The translations under genes were made by a program, and so were the position numbers. The notes beneath the pieces are model-generated. The model was given only the letters and a program-made list of their open reading frames with translations, searched no databases and was not told the DNA's origin. Of a stretch of DNA of 64,000 nt, positions 53,966-61,708 are shown piece after piece (position 1 is the first letter of the stretch; every line of letters begins with the position of its first letter). Origin of the DNA: Candidatus Amarobacillus elongatus (GTDB lineage: Bacteria > Chloroflexota > Dehalococcoidia > Tepidiformales > Tepidiformaceae); contig JADJBX010000001.1 of assembly GCA_016703545.1 (NCBI GenBank), forward strand, positions 1 through 64,000, given 5' to 3'.

Positions 53966-55020
53966 CGCAGGTACTCCTGTTCGATGGCGGCGAGCTGGTC
54001 GAGCGTGATGCGGCCGGGGTAGATGGCGCGGATGACGCCGGTCGGATCGATGAGCATGGTGACGGGAAGGCCTCCGCCGACTCTATAGGCGTTCGAGACT
54101 TCGCCGCGGCGGTCGAGGACAAGCGGGTAATCGAGGCCGAAGTCCGCCGCGAAGGCGCGGGCGGTGTGCGCGGGCTCCTGCTGATTCACACCGAGGACGA
54201 CCGCTTTCGCGGCCTGCCGTTCGCTGAACGCCTGGAGGTCGGGGGCTTCGCCGCGGCAGGGCCCGCACCAGCTCGCCCAGAAATTCAGGAGGACCCACCT
54301 GCCGCGGTAGTCGGTGAGGCTTACGGCGGCGGATTCGTCGATCCGGGCGAGGGTGAAGTTGGGTGCGGCGCGGCCGGTATCGGCGGCGGGCGCGCGGCCG
54401 GTGGGGTTCTGGCCGGCGGGGAGGTCGATCACGCCGTAGCCGTCATCCGCGAGTCCGCCGCCATCGCCGCGGAGTTCGAACCACCAGACGGCGACGCCAA
54501 CGACCACGATGAGGAGAGCGGCGAGGCCAAGCGTCGAAGGGGCGCCTGAGTACTCGCGCCGCCGTTGCGGCCGTTCGTCCGGGATCCCGTGCTCCGCATC
54601 CACCACGGCAGAGGGTACCACCGGCTGCGGAATGGCCACGTGGGGGAAGCCGGAGCGAAGGGCGAAGTGCTCGATCTCGTTCCAGGCCGCGGTCCGCTGG
54701 TCGGAGATGTCGCCGAGGATGTTGTACTCGACGTCCTCGAGGGAGCGGCCGCTCGCGAGGAGCGCTTCGAAGTGGCTCGCCTCGGCGCTGGTAGCGGCGG
54801 TGAGGCGGCCGTGCGCGAGCTGGATCTCGTCCGGCGCGCGCAGGGCGGCGAGCCCGACGGCGTGCGCGCGAACGGCGGCGGCGACGGTGCGCAGGACATC
54901 GTCCCGGTGCACGGTGGAAACGGCCGCGGACTCGGCGTCGAATTTCGCGCCGAGGGCGACGAGGGCGCGCAGGTAGGTGGCTGCAGCCGCGGGCGCGGGG
55001 CCGTGCATGAGGGTGCTCAT
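53962..55020 (-). CDS. Membrane-anchored TlpA-like thiol-disulfide reductase with unusual N-domain
   Basis: A 352-residue protein. Residues 1-~125 are helical and lack similarity to known TlpA proteins. A charged linker follows, then one membrane helix at about 163-181. The outer part is a TlpA/ResA thioredoxin domain: FTLARIDESAAVSLTDYRGRWVLLNFWASWCGPCRGEAP with the CxxC, and cis-Pro in GGGLPVTMLID. It keeps apocytochrome haem-binding Cys reduced. It precedes resB in a coupled pair. The cytoplasmic helical domain is the odd part and may tie the protein to a cytosolic partner. Confidence 0.9.
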   Translation of the reverse strand: MSTLMHGPAPAAAATYLRALVALGAKFDAESAAVSTVHRDDVLRTVAAAVRAHAVGLAALRAPDEIQLAHGRLTAATSAEASHFEALLASGRSLEDVEYNILGDISDQRTAAWNEIEHFALRSGFPHVAIPQPVVPSAVVDAEHGIPDERPQRRREYSGAPSTLGLAALLIVVVGVAVWWFELRGDGGGLADDGYGVIDLPAGQNPTGRAPAADTGRAAPNFTLARIDESAAVSLTDYRGRWVLLNFWASWCGPCRGEAPDLQAFSERQAAKAVVLGVNQQEPAHTARAFAADFGLDYPLVLDRRGEVSNAYRVGGGLPVTMLIDPTGVIRAIYPGRITLDQLAAIEQEYLR

Positions 55021-55150
55021 CCCCGCCAGTATCACGGATCCGGCGCGCAGAGCGAAGTCCAACCGGGCCGCGGGCGGCGGGGCCAACGGCCGTGGACATG
55101 GGCAGCGGCGAAGGCGGGCCGGGGGCAACGGAAGGCGACCGGCGATTCTC

Positions 55151-55180
55151 TTGACATGCCCGGCGCGACGGCCCTACGGT
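55151..55180 (+). promoter_or_regulatory. Sigma-70-type promoter of the trp operon
   Basis: TTGACA at 55151-55156 is a perfect -35 box. TACGGT at 55175-55180, after 18 bases, is a fair -10. Transcription would start near 55187-55190, just before the T-box leader. The position, the exact -35 and the lack of a gene between support the call. Confidence 0.65.
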
Positions 55181-55194
55181 TTCCTCGACAATTC

Positions 55195-55484
55195 AAGATT
55201 GGCGATGATCGGGAAGAGTAGCCCGTCAGGCGAGCCCCCAGAGAGCCGGGAACAGGTGAGAGCCCGGCGGCGGCGCGACAGGTGAATGGACCCGTGAGCC
55301 CCGGCGGCGAACGGCGCGAGCTGAGTAGCTGCCGGCGGAGAGGGCACCGTTATCAGAGCCCGGGCGATCGCTTCGCGGTAACGCGCGGCCGTCGCCTGCA
55401 AGAGTGCCTCGGCCTGTGCCGGGGAACAAAGGTGGCACCACGAGTACCCCTCGTCCTTTGAACAGGCGAGGGGCTTTTTATTTC
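55195..55484 (+). ncRNA. T-box leader, tryptophan-specific (UGG specifier)
   Basis: A T-box riboswitch that reads uncharged tRNA. Stem I begins at GATGATCGGGAAGAGTAG. AGAGAGCCGGG..GGTGA..GCCCGGC forms the distal part. The specifier loop reads GTGAATGGACC, with codon UGG (55287-55289) followed by the usual purine. The T-box AAGGTGGCACCACG is at 55429-55442, next to a terminator. UGG matches tRNA-Trp, which agrees with the trpB, trpS and trpE genes below. Uncharged tRNA-Trp would stabilise the antiterminator and switch on the operon. Confidence 0.93.
55447..55479 (+). terminator. T-box conditional terminator
   Basis: CCCCTCG (55447-55453) pairs with CGAGGGG (55467-55473), with an inner CC/GG extension and a CTTTTTATTT tract from 55474. 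The left arm is adjacent to the T-box sequence and can instead help form the antiterminator with the tRNA acceptor end bound. This decides whether transcription reaches trpB2. Confidence 0.9.
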
Positions 55485-55577
55485 CCGCGAACCGGGGCAA
55501 GTTCACGGGCCGAACCACCCGCGAGGGGCCAGCCACCGAAACCGGTCCGGAGAGGCCGACAAGGAGCACGCACGCAC

Positions 55578-56933
55578 ATGGCCGACAAGAAGATCTTCCT
55601 GCCCGAATCCGAAATGCCGACGCACTGGTACAACATCGCGGCGGACCTGAAGAACCCGCCGCCGCCGCCGCTGCACCCGGCGACGCACCAGCCCATCGGT
55701 CCCGAGGCGCTGGCGCCGCTGTTTCCGATGGAGCTGATCAAGCAAGAGGTCACCACGGAGCGGTACATCCCGATCCCGGAGGAGGTGCAGGAGATCTACA
55801 AGATCTGGCGGCCCGCGCCCCTCATCCGCGCGACGGCGCTGGAAAAGGCGCTCGATACGCCGGCGAAGATTTACTACAAGTACGAAGGCGTGAGCCCCTC
55901 GGGTTCGCACAAGCCGAACACCGCCGTTCCGCAGGCGTACTACAACATGAAGGAAGGCGTGAAGCGGATCGCGACGGAGACGGGCGCGGGCCAATGGGGT
56001 TCGTCCCTCGCCTTCGCCTGCCAGCAGTTCGGGATCGAATCCAAGGTCTACATGGTCCGCGTTTCGTACGAGCAGAAGCCGTACCGGCGGTCGCTCATGC
56101 AGCTCTGGGGCGGGAGCGTGGTGCCCAGCCCGAGCAATGAGACGAACGCGGGCCGCGCGATCCTCGAGCAGGACCCGCAGAGCTCGGGCTCGCTGGGCAT
56201 CGCCATCAGCGAGGCAGTCGAGGACGCGGCGATGCGGGAGGACACGAAGTACTCCCTCGGGTCCGTCCTGAACCACGTTCTCCTGCACCAGACCGTCATC
56301 GGCCAGGAAGCGATCAAGCAGATGGAGATCGCGGGCGACTACCCGGACGTGGTGGTCGGGTGCGCCGGCGGGGGTTCGAACGCGGCGGGGCTGATGTTCC
56401 CGTTCCTGAAGGACAAGATCGAGGGGAAGTCGGCGACGCGCTTCCTCGCGGTCGAGCCGGCCTCGTGCCCGAGCCTGACGAAGGGCGAGTACCGGTACGA
56501 CTTCGGCGACACGGCGGGCCTGACGCCGCTGATGAAGATGTACACCCTGGGGCACACGTTCATGCCGCCGGGAATCCACGCGGGCGGTCTGCGGTACCAC
56601 GCCATGGCGCCGCTGCTCTGCCACCTGTTCGCCGAGGGCCTGATCGAGGCGAAGGCGTACCCGCAGAACCCCTGCTTCGAGGCGGCGACGCTGTTCGCGC
56701 GCACGGAGGGGATCGTCCCCGCCCCGGAGAGCTCGCATGCGATCCGCGGCGCCATCGATGAAGCGCTGGCCGCGCGGGAAGAGGGCCGTTCGCGGACCAT
56801 CCTCTTCAACCTCAGCGGTCACGGCTTCCTGGACCTTGCCGCGTACGACGATTACCTCGCCGGGCGGCTGATCGACGACCACTACCCCGAAGAGAAGGTC
56901 GCCGAAGCGATGAAGGAACTCCCGGTCATCTAG
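55578..56933 (+). CDS. trpB: Tryptophan synthase beta chain, TrpB2 type
   Basis: A 451-residue PLP enzyme of the long TrpB2 class, which joins indole and serine to make tryptophan. The N-terminal extension and YEGVSPSGSHKPNTAVPQAYY are TrpB2 marks, with the PLP Lys in SHKPNT. ETGAGQWGSSLAFACQ holds the catalytic Glu. CAGGGSNAAGL binds phosphate. TrpB2 proteins bind TrpA weakly and often act on free indole; no trpA is in the window. AAGGAG lies 12 bases before the ATG. First gene after the Trp T-box. Confidence 0.95.
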   Translation: MADKKIFLPESEMPTHWYNIAADLKNPPPPPLHPATHQPIGPEALAPLFPMELIKQEVTTERYIPIPEEVQEIYKIWRPAPLIRATALEKALDTPAKIYYKYEGVSPSGSHKPNTAVPQAYYNMKEGVKRIATETGAGQWGSSLAFACQQFGIESKVYMVRVSYEQKPYRRSLMQLWGGSVVPSPSNETNAGRAILEQDPQSSGSLGIAISEAVEDAAMREDTKYSLGSVLNHVLLHQTVIGQEAIKQMEIAGDYPDVVVGCAGGGSNAAGLMFPFLKDKIEGKSATRFLAVEPASCPSLTKGEYRYDFGDTAGLTPLMKMYTLGHTFMPPGIHAGGLRYHAMAPLLCHLFAEGLIEAKAYPQNPCFEAATLFARTEGIVPAPESSHAIRGAIDEALAAREEGRSRTILFNLSGHGFLDLAAYDDYLAGRLIDDHYPEEKVAEAMKELPVI

Positions 56934-56976
56934 ACCGGCGGGCCGAATCACCCCAACCAGCCATGAAAGGGATGAA

Positions 56977-57654
56977 ATGACCACGACCGCGACCGTCCTC
57001 GAAGCCCGTCTCGCCGAGGTGCTGGAGGAGAAGTCTCTCCTGAAGCACCCGTTCTACCGCGCCTGGACGCAGGGCACGCTGCCCGCCGAGCGGCTCCAGG
57101 AGTACGCGCGGCAGTACTTCCATTTCGAAGCGGCGTTCCCGCGGTTCCTCAGCGCGCTGCATTCGCGGGTCGAAGACCCGGGGGTGCGGCAGCTGATTCT
57201 CGAGAACCTGTGGGACGAGGAGTACGGCGAGCGCAATCACCGCGCGCTGTGGCTCGAATTCGCGGAGGCGCTGGGTGTGCCGCGCGCGGAGGTCGAGGCT
57301 TCAGCGGCGAACGCGGAGACGGCCGCGCTGGTGGCTCATTTCGACACGATGTGCCGGGAGGGCGCCCCCGGGGACGCCCTCGCGACGCTGTACGCCTATG
57401 AAGGACAGGTGCCGGCAGTGGCGCGGCAGAAGATCGCCGGGCTGCAGGCGTTCTACGGCCTGAAGCCGGAGGCATTCGAGTTCTTCACCGTGCATGAGAC
57501 GGCGGACATGGCGCATTCGGGCGCCGAGCTCGCCGCCATTGGTGCGCTCAGCGCGAACGGCGACACGGCGGTGGCGGCGGCTTCGGCCGCGGCAGACCGG
57601 CTGCTCTCGTTCCTCGATGGGTGCTACGGCGACCTGGAGTGTGCTGATGGCTGA
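56977..57654 (+). CDS. CADD-family diiron oxygenase, candidate self-sacrificial PABA synthase
   Basis: A 225-residue heme-oxygenase-fold protein of the CADD/PqqC/TenA group. Metal ligands are Glu81 and His88 (DEEYGERNH), Glu142 (YAYEGQ), then His173, Asp177 and His180 (HETADMAH). As I recall the Chlamydia CADD literature, Tyr27 is consumed to make p-aminobenzoate and Tyr43, Tyr141 and Lys152 also matter. Here Tyr27 (HPFY), Tyr43, Tyr141 and Lys152 fall at the same numbers. It sits second in the Trp T-box operon. PABA synthesis is an inference; an oxidative role in Trp metabolism is the alternative. Confidence 0.85.
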   Translation: MTTTATVLEARLAEVLEEKSLLKHPFYRAWTQGTLPAERLQEYARQYFHFEAAFPRFLSALHSRVEDPGVRQLILENLWDEEYGERNHRALWLEFAEALGVPRAEVEASAANAETAALVAHFDTMCREGAPGDALATLYAYEGQVPAVARQKIAGLQAFYGLKPEAFEFFTVHETADMAHSGAELAAIGALSANGDTAVAAASAAADRLLSFLDGCYGDLECADG

Positions 57655-58108
57655 ATTTGAGTACCAGAACGTGGAGGCGTGGCAGACGGCCCTGCGGCTC
57701 ACCGTCGCGGTGGGCCGCCTCAAGGTCGGCTCGAACCTGAAGGCGTCGGCGGATTCGCAGGCGAAGGCGTTCGAGCAGGCCGGGCTGGCGTGCGCTCATC
57801 GCCGAGGGCGCGGGGCGGAGGGCGGCGCACAGGTCGGCCTCTACCGCGACGCGCGCGGCGCGCTGGCGCAGTGCCGATCGTGGCTGCACGTGCTCGCTTC
57901 GTTGATGAACGAGCAGGAGACGGCGTTCGCGAACGAATTCGACCTGGCCGAGCTCGGTTCGCGCCAGCTGACAGCGATGCTGCGGGTATTGGACCGCGGG
58001 GCGGGGATGGGCGGCGGCCCGAACGTGCGGCCGCCGGCCGGACGGCAGGCGCCGCCGCCACCGCCGCGTCCCGCGGGCTCACGCCCTGGCCCCGGAGGGC
58101 CCCGATGA
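57647..58108 (+). CDS. Small helical protein, possible four-helix-bundle (S23-like)
   Basis: A 153-residue protein. The N-terminus YQNVEAWQTALRLTVAVGRL resembles the opening of four-helix-bundle (S23/IVS-type) proteins, and LYRDARGALAQCRSWLHVL resembles their third helix. In the usual family the middle reads ..IAEG.G; here CAHRRGRGAEGG occurs, while another frame gives ALIAEG, so two compensating indels near 57790-57812 are possible. The C-terminus is Pro/Gly/Arg-rich. It overlaps the CADD gene by 8 bases and trpS by ATGA, so it is in the operon. Function unknown. Confidence 0.6.
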   Translation: MAEFEYQNVEAWQTALRLTVAVGRLKVGSNLKASADSQAKAFEQAGLACAHRRGRGAEGGAQVGLYRDARGALAQCRSWLHVLASLMNEQETAFANEFDLAELGSRQLTAMLRVLDRGAGMGGGPNVRPPAGRQAPPPPPRPAGSRPGPGGPR

Positions 58109-59127
58109 CAGAACGAAAGCGAATCCTCACGGGCATCCGGCCGACCGGGTCGCTCCATCTCGGGCACTACGCAGGTGCGCTTGAGAACTGGGTGCGGCTC
58201 CAGCACGAGTACGACTGCTCCTTCCTGATCGCGGACTACCAGGTCTCCGATTACGCGGACGACATCGCGCGGGTGCGCGGCGCCGTCTGGGAAGTGGCGC
58301 TCGACTGGCTGGCGGTCGGTCTGGACCCGGAGGGTTCGTCGTTCGTGATCGAGAGCCTGGTGCCGGAACACACGGAACTGACGACGCTGCTGAGCTGGTT
58401 CCTCCCGCTGGGCATGCTCGAACGGAACCCGACGCTGAAAGCCGAGATGGCCGACATCGAAACGGGTGACGAGAAGAAGAAGGGCAAGTCCGTGCCCATC
58501 GCGTTCTACACGTACCCGGTGATGCAGGTGGCGAACATCCTCATGCCGCGGGCACACCTCGTGCCCGTGGGGGAGGACCAGCTGCCGCACATCGAGTTGA
58601 CGCGTGAGACGGCGCGGCGGTTCAACCGCGAGTTCAAGCCAATCTTCCCGGAGCCGGAAGCGCTCGTGGGCCGTGTACCGCGGCTCGTGGGCATCGATGG
58701 CAACGCGAAGATGAGCAAGTCGCGCGGCAACACGATCGACCTCAAGGACAGCGCCGAATCGGTGGCGAAGAAGATCCGCGGCATGTACGCGGGACCTCCC
58801 CGGGGACTCGAGGAGCCGGGCAAGACCGAGGAGAACCCGATCTTCCTCTACCTCGAGGCGTTCGACCCCGACCGGGACGAAGTGAAGAACCTCGCCGAGC
58901 AGTACGAGCGCACGGGCGTGCCGAACAAGGTGCTGAAGGACCGCCTGACGGCGGTGCTGAACACCATGCTCGACCCGTTCCGCGAACGGCGGGCGCACTA
59001 CGAGGCGAACATGCCGCTGGTCCGCGAGGCGCTCGCATCGGGGACGGCGCGGTACCGGGCGAAGGCGCAGGAGACGATGGCGCTGGTGCGCGACGCGCTC
59101 GACCTGAACTACCTGGAGAAGCACTGA
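58105..59127 (+). CDS. trpS: Tryptophanyl-tRNA synthetase
   Basis: A 340-residue class Ic synthetase that charges tRNA-Trp. TGIRPTGSLHLGHYAGAL carries the HIGH-type motif (HLGH) and KMSKSRGN is the KMSKS loop. YPVMQVANILMPRAHLVPVGEDQLPHIELTRE is the typical TrpRS core. It starts inside the stop of the preceding gene and shares one base with trpE. Its place under a UGG T-box means low charging of tRNA-Trp raises both its own synthetase and the biosynthetic genes. Confidence 0.96.
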   Translation: MTERKRILTGIRPTGSLHLGHYAGALENWVRLQHEYDCSFLIADYQVSDYADDIARVRGAVWEVALDWLAVGLDPEGSSFVIESLVPEHTELTTLLSWFLPLGMLERNPTLKAEMADIETGDEKKKGKSVPIAFYTYPVMQVANILMPRAHLVPVGEDQLPHIELTRETARRFNREFKPIFPEPEALVGRVPRLVGIDGNAKMSKSRGNTIDLKDSAESVAKKIRGMYAGPPRGLEEPGKTEENPIFLYLEAFDPDRDEVKNLAEQYERTGVPNKVLKDRLTAVLNTMLDPFRERRAHYEANMPLVREALASGTARYRAKAQETMALVRDALDLNYLEKH

Positions 59128-60611
59128 TGCTGCGCCCCACGCTCGACGAAGTGAAGGCGATCGCGGCGAAGGGCGAGGGCAACCTCGTGCCCGTGTACCG
59201 CGAGGTCATCGCCGACCTGGAGACGCCTGTTTCGGCGTTCCTGAAGGTGCGCGAAGGGCCGTACTCGTTCCTGCTCGAATCGGTGGAGGGCGGCGAACGG
59301 CTGGCGCGGTACTCCTTCATCGGCACGCAGCCGTACCGGGTGCTGCGCACCGGCCCCGGCGAGGAGCACGACGGCGACCCGCTCGTGCCGCTGGAAGAGG
59401 AGTTGAACCGCTTCAAGGCGGTGCCCGTCGAGGGCGTGCCCGCGTTCACGGGCGGAGCCATCGGCTACGTGGCGTACGACGCCGTGCGGCACTGGGAACC
59501 GCGCATGTTCCGCGAGCAGGAGGACGTGCTCGGCATCCCCGAGTCCATGTTCTTCTTCTGCGATTGCCTCGTGGCGTTCGACCACCTCCGGCACACGATC
59601 AAGGTCATCGCGCACTGCCGGCTCGATGGCGACATCGACGCCAGCTACAACAACGCCGCCTTCCAGATCGACACGGTCGTGAAGCGGCTGGCGAACCCCC
59701 TGAAGCCACCCATCGAGGAGGTAGGCGCGGTGCTGCGGGGCGGCGGCAAGGCCGCTTCCAACGTCGGCCGCGAAGGCTACGAGCTGATGGTGGAGAAGCT
59801 GAAGGAGCACATCGTCGCCGGGGACATCATCCAGGCGGTGCCTTCGCAGCGGCTTCAACGGCCCACGGCGGTCCATCCGTTCAACATCTACCGGCAGATG
59901 CGGATGGTGAACCCGTCGCCCTACATGTTCTACCTGGACATGGGGGAGTTTCAGATTGTCGGGGCGTCGCCGGAGCTGCTGGTGCGGGTCGAGGACGGCG
60001 TGATCACGAACCACCCCATCGCCGGCACCCGTCCCCGCGGCAAGACGCCGGAAGAGGACGACCGCCTGGCAGAGGAGCTGCTCGCCGACGAAAAGGAACG
60101 CGCCGAACACATCATGCTCGTCGACCTCGGCCGCAACGACGTCGGGCGGGTGGCGAAGCCGGGCACGGTGAAGGTCGAAAACCTGATGCACATCGAGCGG
60201 TACTCGCACGTGATGCACATCGTTTCGAACGTCTCTGGCGAACTGCGCGAGGACCGCACGCGCTTCGACGCCGTGCGCTCGGTGTTCCCCGCGGGCACGC
60301 TGTCGGGGGCGCCAAAGGTGCGGGCGATGGAGCTCATCGCGGAGCTGGAGAAGGAGAAGCGCGGCGTGTACGGCGGGGCCGTGGGCTACGCGTCCTTCGC
60401 GGGCAGCCTCGACACGTGCATCGGCATTCGCACGATGGTGGTGAAGGACGGCATCGCCTACCTGCAGGCGGGCGGCGGCATCGTCTACGACAGCGACCCG
60501 GCAACGGAGTACCAGGAGACGGTGAACAAGCTCGCGGCGCCGATGCGGGCCATCGACCAGGCGGAGATCGCGGCGGCCGAACACCCGACGGGCAGCCTCG
60601 GGTACGGCTAA
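59127..60611 (+). CDS. trpE: Anthranilate synthase component I
   Basis: A 494-residue chorismate-using enzyme that makes anthranilate with TrpG. SFLLESVEGGERLARYSFIG contains the LLES element that binds feedback tryptophan, and NPSPYMFYLDMGEF is the matching pocket. This favours TrpE over PabB. IAGTRPRGKTPEEDDRLAEELLADEKERAEHIMLVDLGRNDVGRVA and GGIVYDSDPATEYQETVNK form the chorismate site. The length is normal and the frame clean. It follows trpS directly. Confidence 0.95.
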   Translation: MLRPTLDEVKAIAAKGEGNLVPVYREVIADLETPVSAFLKVREGPYSFLLESVEGGERLARYSFIGTQPYRVLRTGPGEEHDGDPLVPLEEELNRFKAVPVEGVPAFTGGAIGYVAYDAVRHWEPRMFREQEDVLGIPESMFFFCDCLVAFDHLRHTIKVIAHCRLDGDIDASYNNAAFQIDTVVKRLANPLKPPIEEVGAVLRGGGKAASNVGREGYELMVEKLKEHIVAGDIIQAVPSQRLQRPTAVHPFNIYRQMRMVNPSPYMFYLDMGEFQIVGASPELLVRVEDGVITNHPIAGTRPRGKTPEEDDRLAEELLADEKERAEHIMLVDLGRNDVGRVAKPGTVKVENLMHIERYSHVMHIVSNVSGELREDRTRFDAVRSVFPAGTLSGAPKVRAMELIAELEKEKRGVYGGAVGYASFAGSLDTCIGIRTMVVKDGIAYLQAGGGIVYDSDPATEYQETVNKLAAPMRAIDQAEIAAAEHPTGSLGYG

Positions 60612-60633
60612 CCGCGGCCAGCCAAACACCACA

Positions 60634-60696
60634 CAGCACTCAGCACTCAGCACTCAGCACTCAGCACTCAGCACTCAGCACTCAGCACTCAGCACT
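60634..60696. repeat. Nine perfect tandem copies of the heptamer CAGCACT
   Basis: Sixty-three bases hold CAGCACT nine times with no mismatch, between trpE (stop 60611) and the Nudix-CMD gene (start 60707). Perfect identity implies recent or active slippage. A seven-base unit would shift any frame that crossed it, but it lies in a spacer, so it could instead change spacing or RNA structure between trpE and the next gene. Confidence 0.97.
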
Positions 60697-60706
60697 GGAA
60701 TACGCC

Positions 60707-61708
60707 ATGAGCCAGCCCCCCATTCACCTTGCCGCCATCGTCGTTCGCGATGGCCGTCTCGCGCTCTTCCGAGGGAGTATGGAGGGCGGCTGGGCGCTGC
60801 CCGGCGGGGCGTTCCCGGCGGGTGTGGAGGATGTCGACGAGGCAATGGACGCGGTGCTCCACGCGCACGGCATCAACGCCCCGGCGATCGAGGACGACTT
60901 CCTCCAGACGGTGTACCTGCCACTGCCCGAGGGCGGCCACGCGCTCCTGAACCTGTACGCGCCCTCGGAGTGGAAGGGCGAGCCCACGCATCCGGAAGGC
61001 CACGAGCAAGGCTGGTTCGGGATCGACGAGATCGCGGACCTGGTCATGGAGGAGCGAGTGAAGCGCGCGATCTTCTCCGCGTTCGGGTGGGACGAAGACG
61101 CCGACGACGCGGACCTCATGCGCGCGCTGGCCTCCGGGCTCGACCCGTTCGCGGCGCCGCCTCCCGCCTCGCCATCCGACCCCGGCGAGGACATGGAATC
61201 GCTGATGATGCTGGAGGCGCTGGAGTTCGGAGGCGTGGGCGCACCTTCTCCCGAGCCTCTGCCCTTCCGGCGACCAGAGTCCGAAGGTACAGGTTCGAGT
61301 CCTGCCGGGGGTACCAGTTCGCGGCACGAGGCGGGGCTGGATGTGCTTCGCACGCTCTCCGGCGGCGACGCGGAGCTCGCGGAGGCGCGACTGCGCCGGA
61401 ACAGCCCCGAAATCGCGCCCGACATCGTCGATTGGGCGCTGGGAGAGGTGTGGTCCAACCCTGCGCTCGACCGCCGCACGCGCAGTCTCCTCGTCGTCGC
61501 GATGCTGACGGCGATGGGCGGACGTGGTGGGCCGCTGCGGTCGCACATCAACGGGGCGCTCAACCACGGCGCGACGCCGGCGCAGATCGTGGAGACGCTT
61601 CGCATGGCCGGTGTGTACGCGGGGCTGCCGGCCGCGCTCGAAGCGTGGCCCGTCATGGAAGAGGTCTTTGCCGCGCGCGACATCCCTCGTCCCGGGGGTG
61701 CGTCGTGA
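60707..61708 (+). CDS. Nudix-like domain fused to a carboxymuconolactone-decarboxylase (CMD) domain
   Basis: A 333-residue protein. Residues 1-~145 resemble a Nudix fold (HLAAIVVRDGRLALFRGSMEGGWALPGG), but the Nudix box is broken: the usual REUxEE positions read AVLHAH, so hydrolase activity is unlikely. A low-complexity linker of about 60 residues follows, partly encoded by a tRNA-like 3' segment at 61266-61316. Residues ~215-333 match the CMD/AhpD-like family (LDRRTRSLLVVAMLTAMG, HINGALNHGATPAQIVETLRMAGVYAGLPAALEA); the usual CxxC is absent. It overlaps the next gene by GTGA. Role in the trp operon unknown. Confidence 0.8.
   Translation: MSQPPIHLAAIVVRDGRLALFRGSMEGGWALPGGAFPAGVEDVDEAMDAVLHAHGINAPAIEDDFLQTVYLPLPEGGHALLNLYAPSEWKGEPTHPEGHEQGWFGIDEIADLVMEERVKRAIFSAFGWDEDADDADLMRALASGLDPFAAPPPASPSDPGEDMESLMMLEALEFGGVGAPSPEPLPFRRPESEGTGSSPAGGTSSRHEAGLDVLRTLSGGDAELAEARLRRNSPEIAPDIVDWALGEVWSNPALDRRTRSLLVVAMLTAMGGRGGPLRSHINGALNHGATPAQIVETLRMAGVYAGLPAALEAWPVMEEVFAARDIPRPGGAS
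61266..61316 (+). other. tRNA 3'-end remnant inside a coding linker
   Basis: The stretch ends like a tRNA: GGTTCGAGTCC (exact B-box/T-loop consensus) inside a CAGG/CCTG stem, then seven acceptor bases CGGGGGT, discriminator A and CCA (61314-61316), all at correct spacing. AAGGT precedes the T arm as a variable loop would. The anticodon arm is imperfect and lacks T33, and no matching 5' acceptor or D arm is found. It is therefore a fragment, not a working tRNA gene. Confidence 0.5.

Noticed and set aside
60634..60696. CRISPR array
   Set aside because: The repeat unit is 7 bases with no spacers and there are no cas genes.
61241..61316. Complete tRNA gene
   Set aside because: The 3' half is convincing but no 5' acceptor strand or D arm pairs with it, and the anticodon loop lacks T33.
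59564..61708. A 714-codon open frame reading through trpE and the repeats
   Set aside because: Its first half is antiframe to trpE and low-complexity; the real gene begins at ATG 60707.
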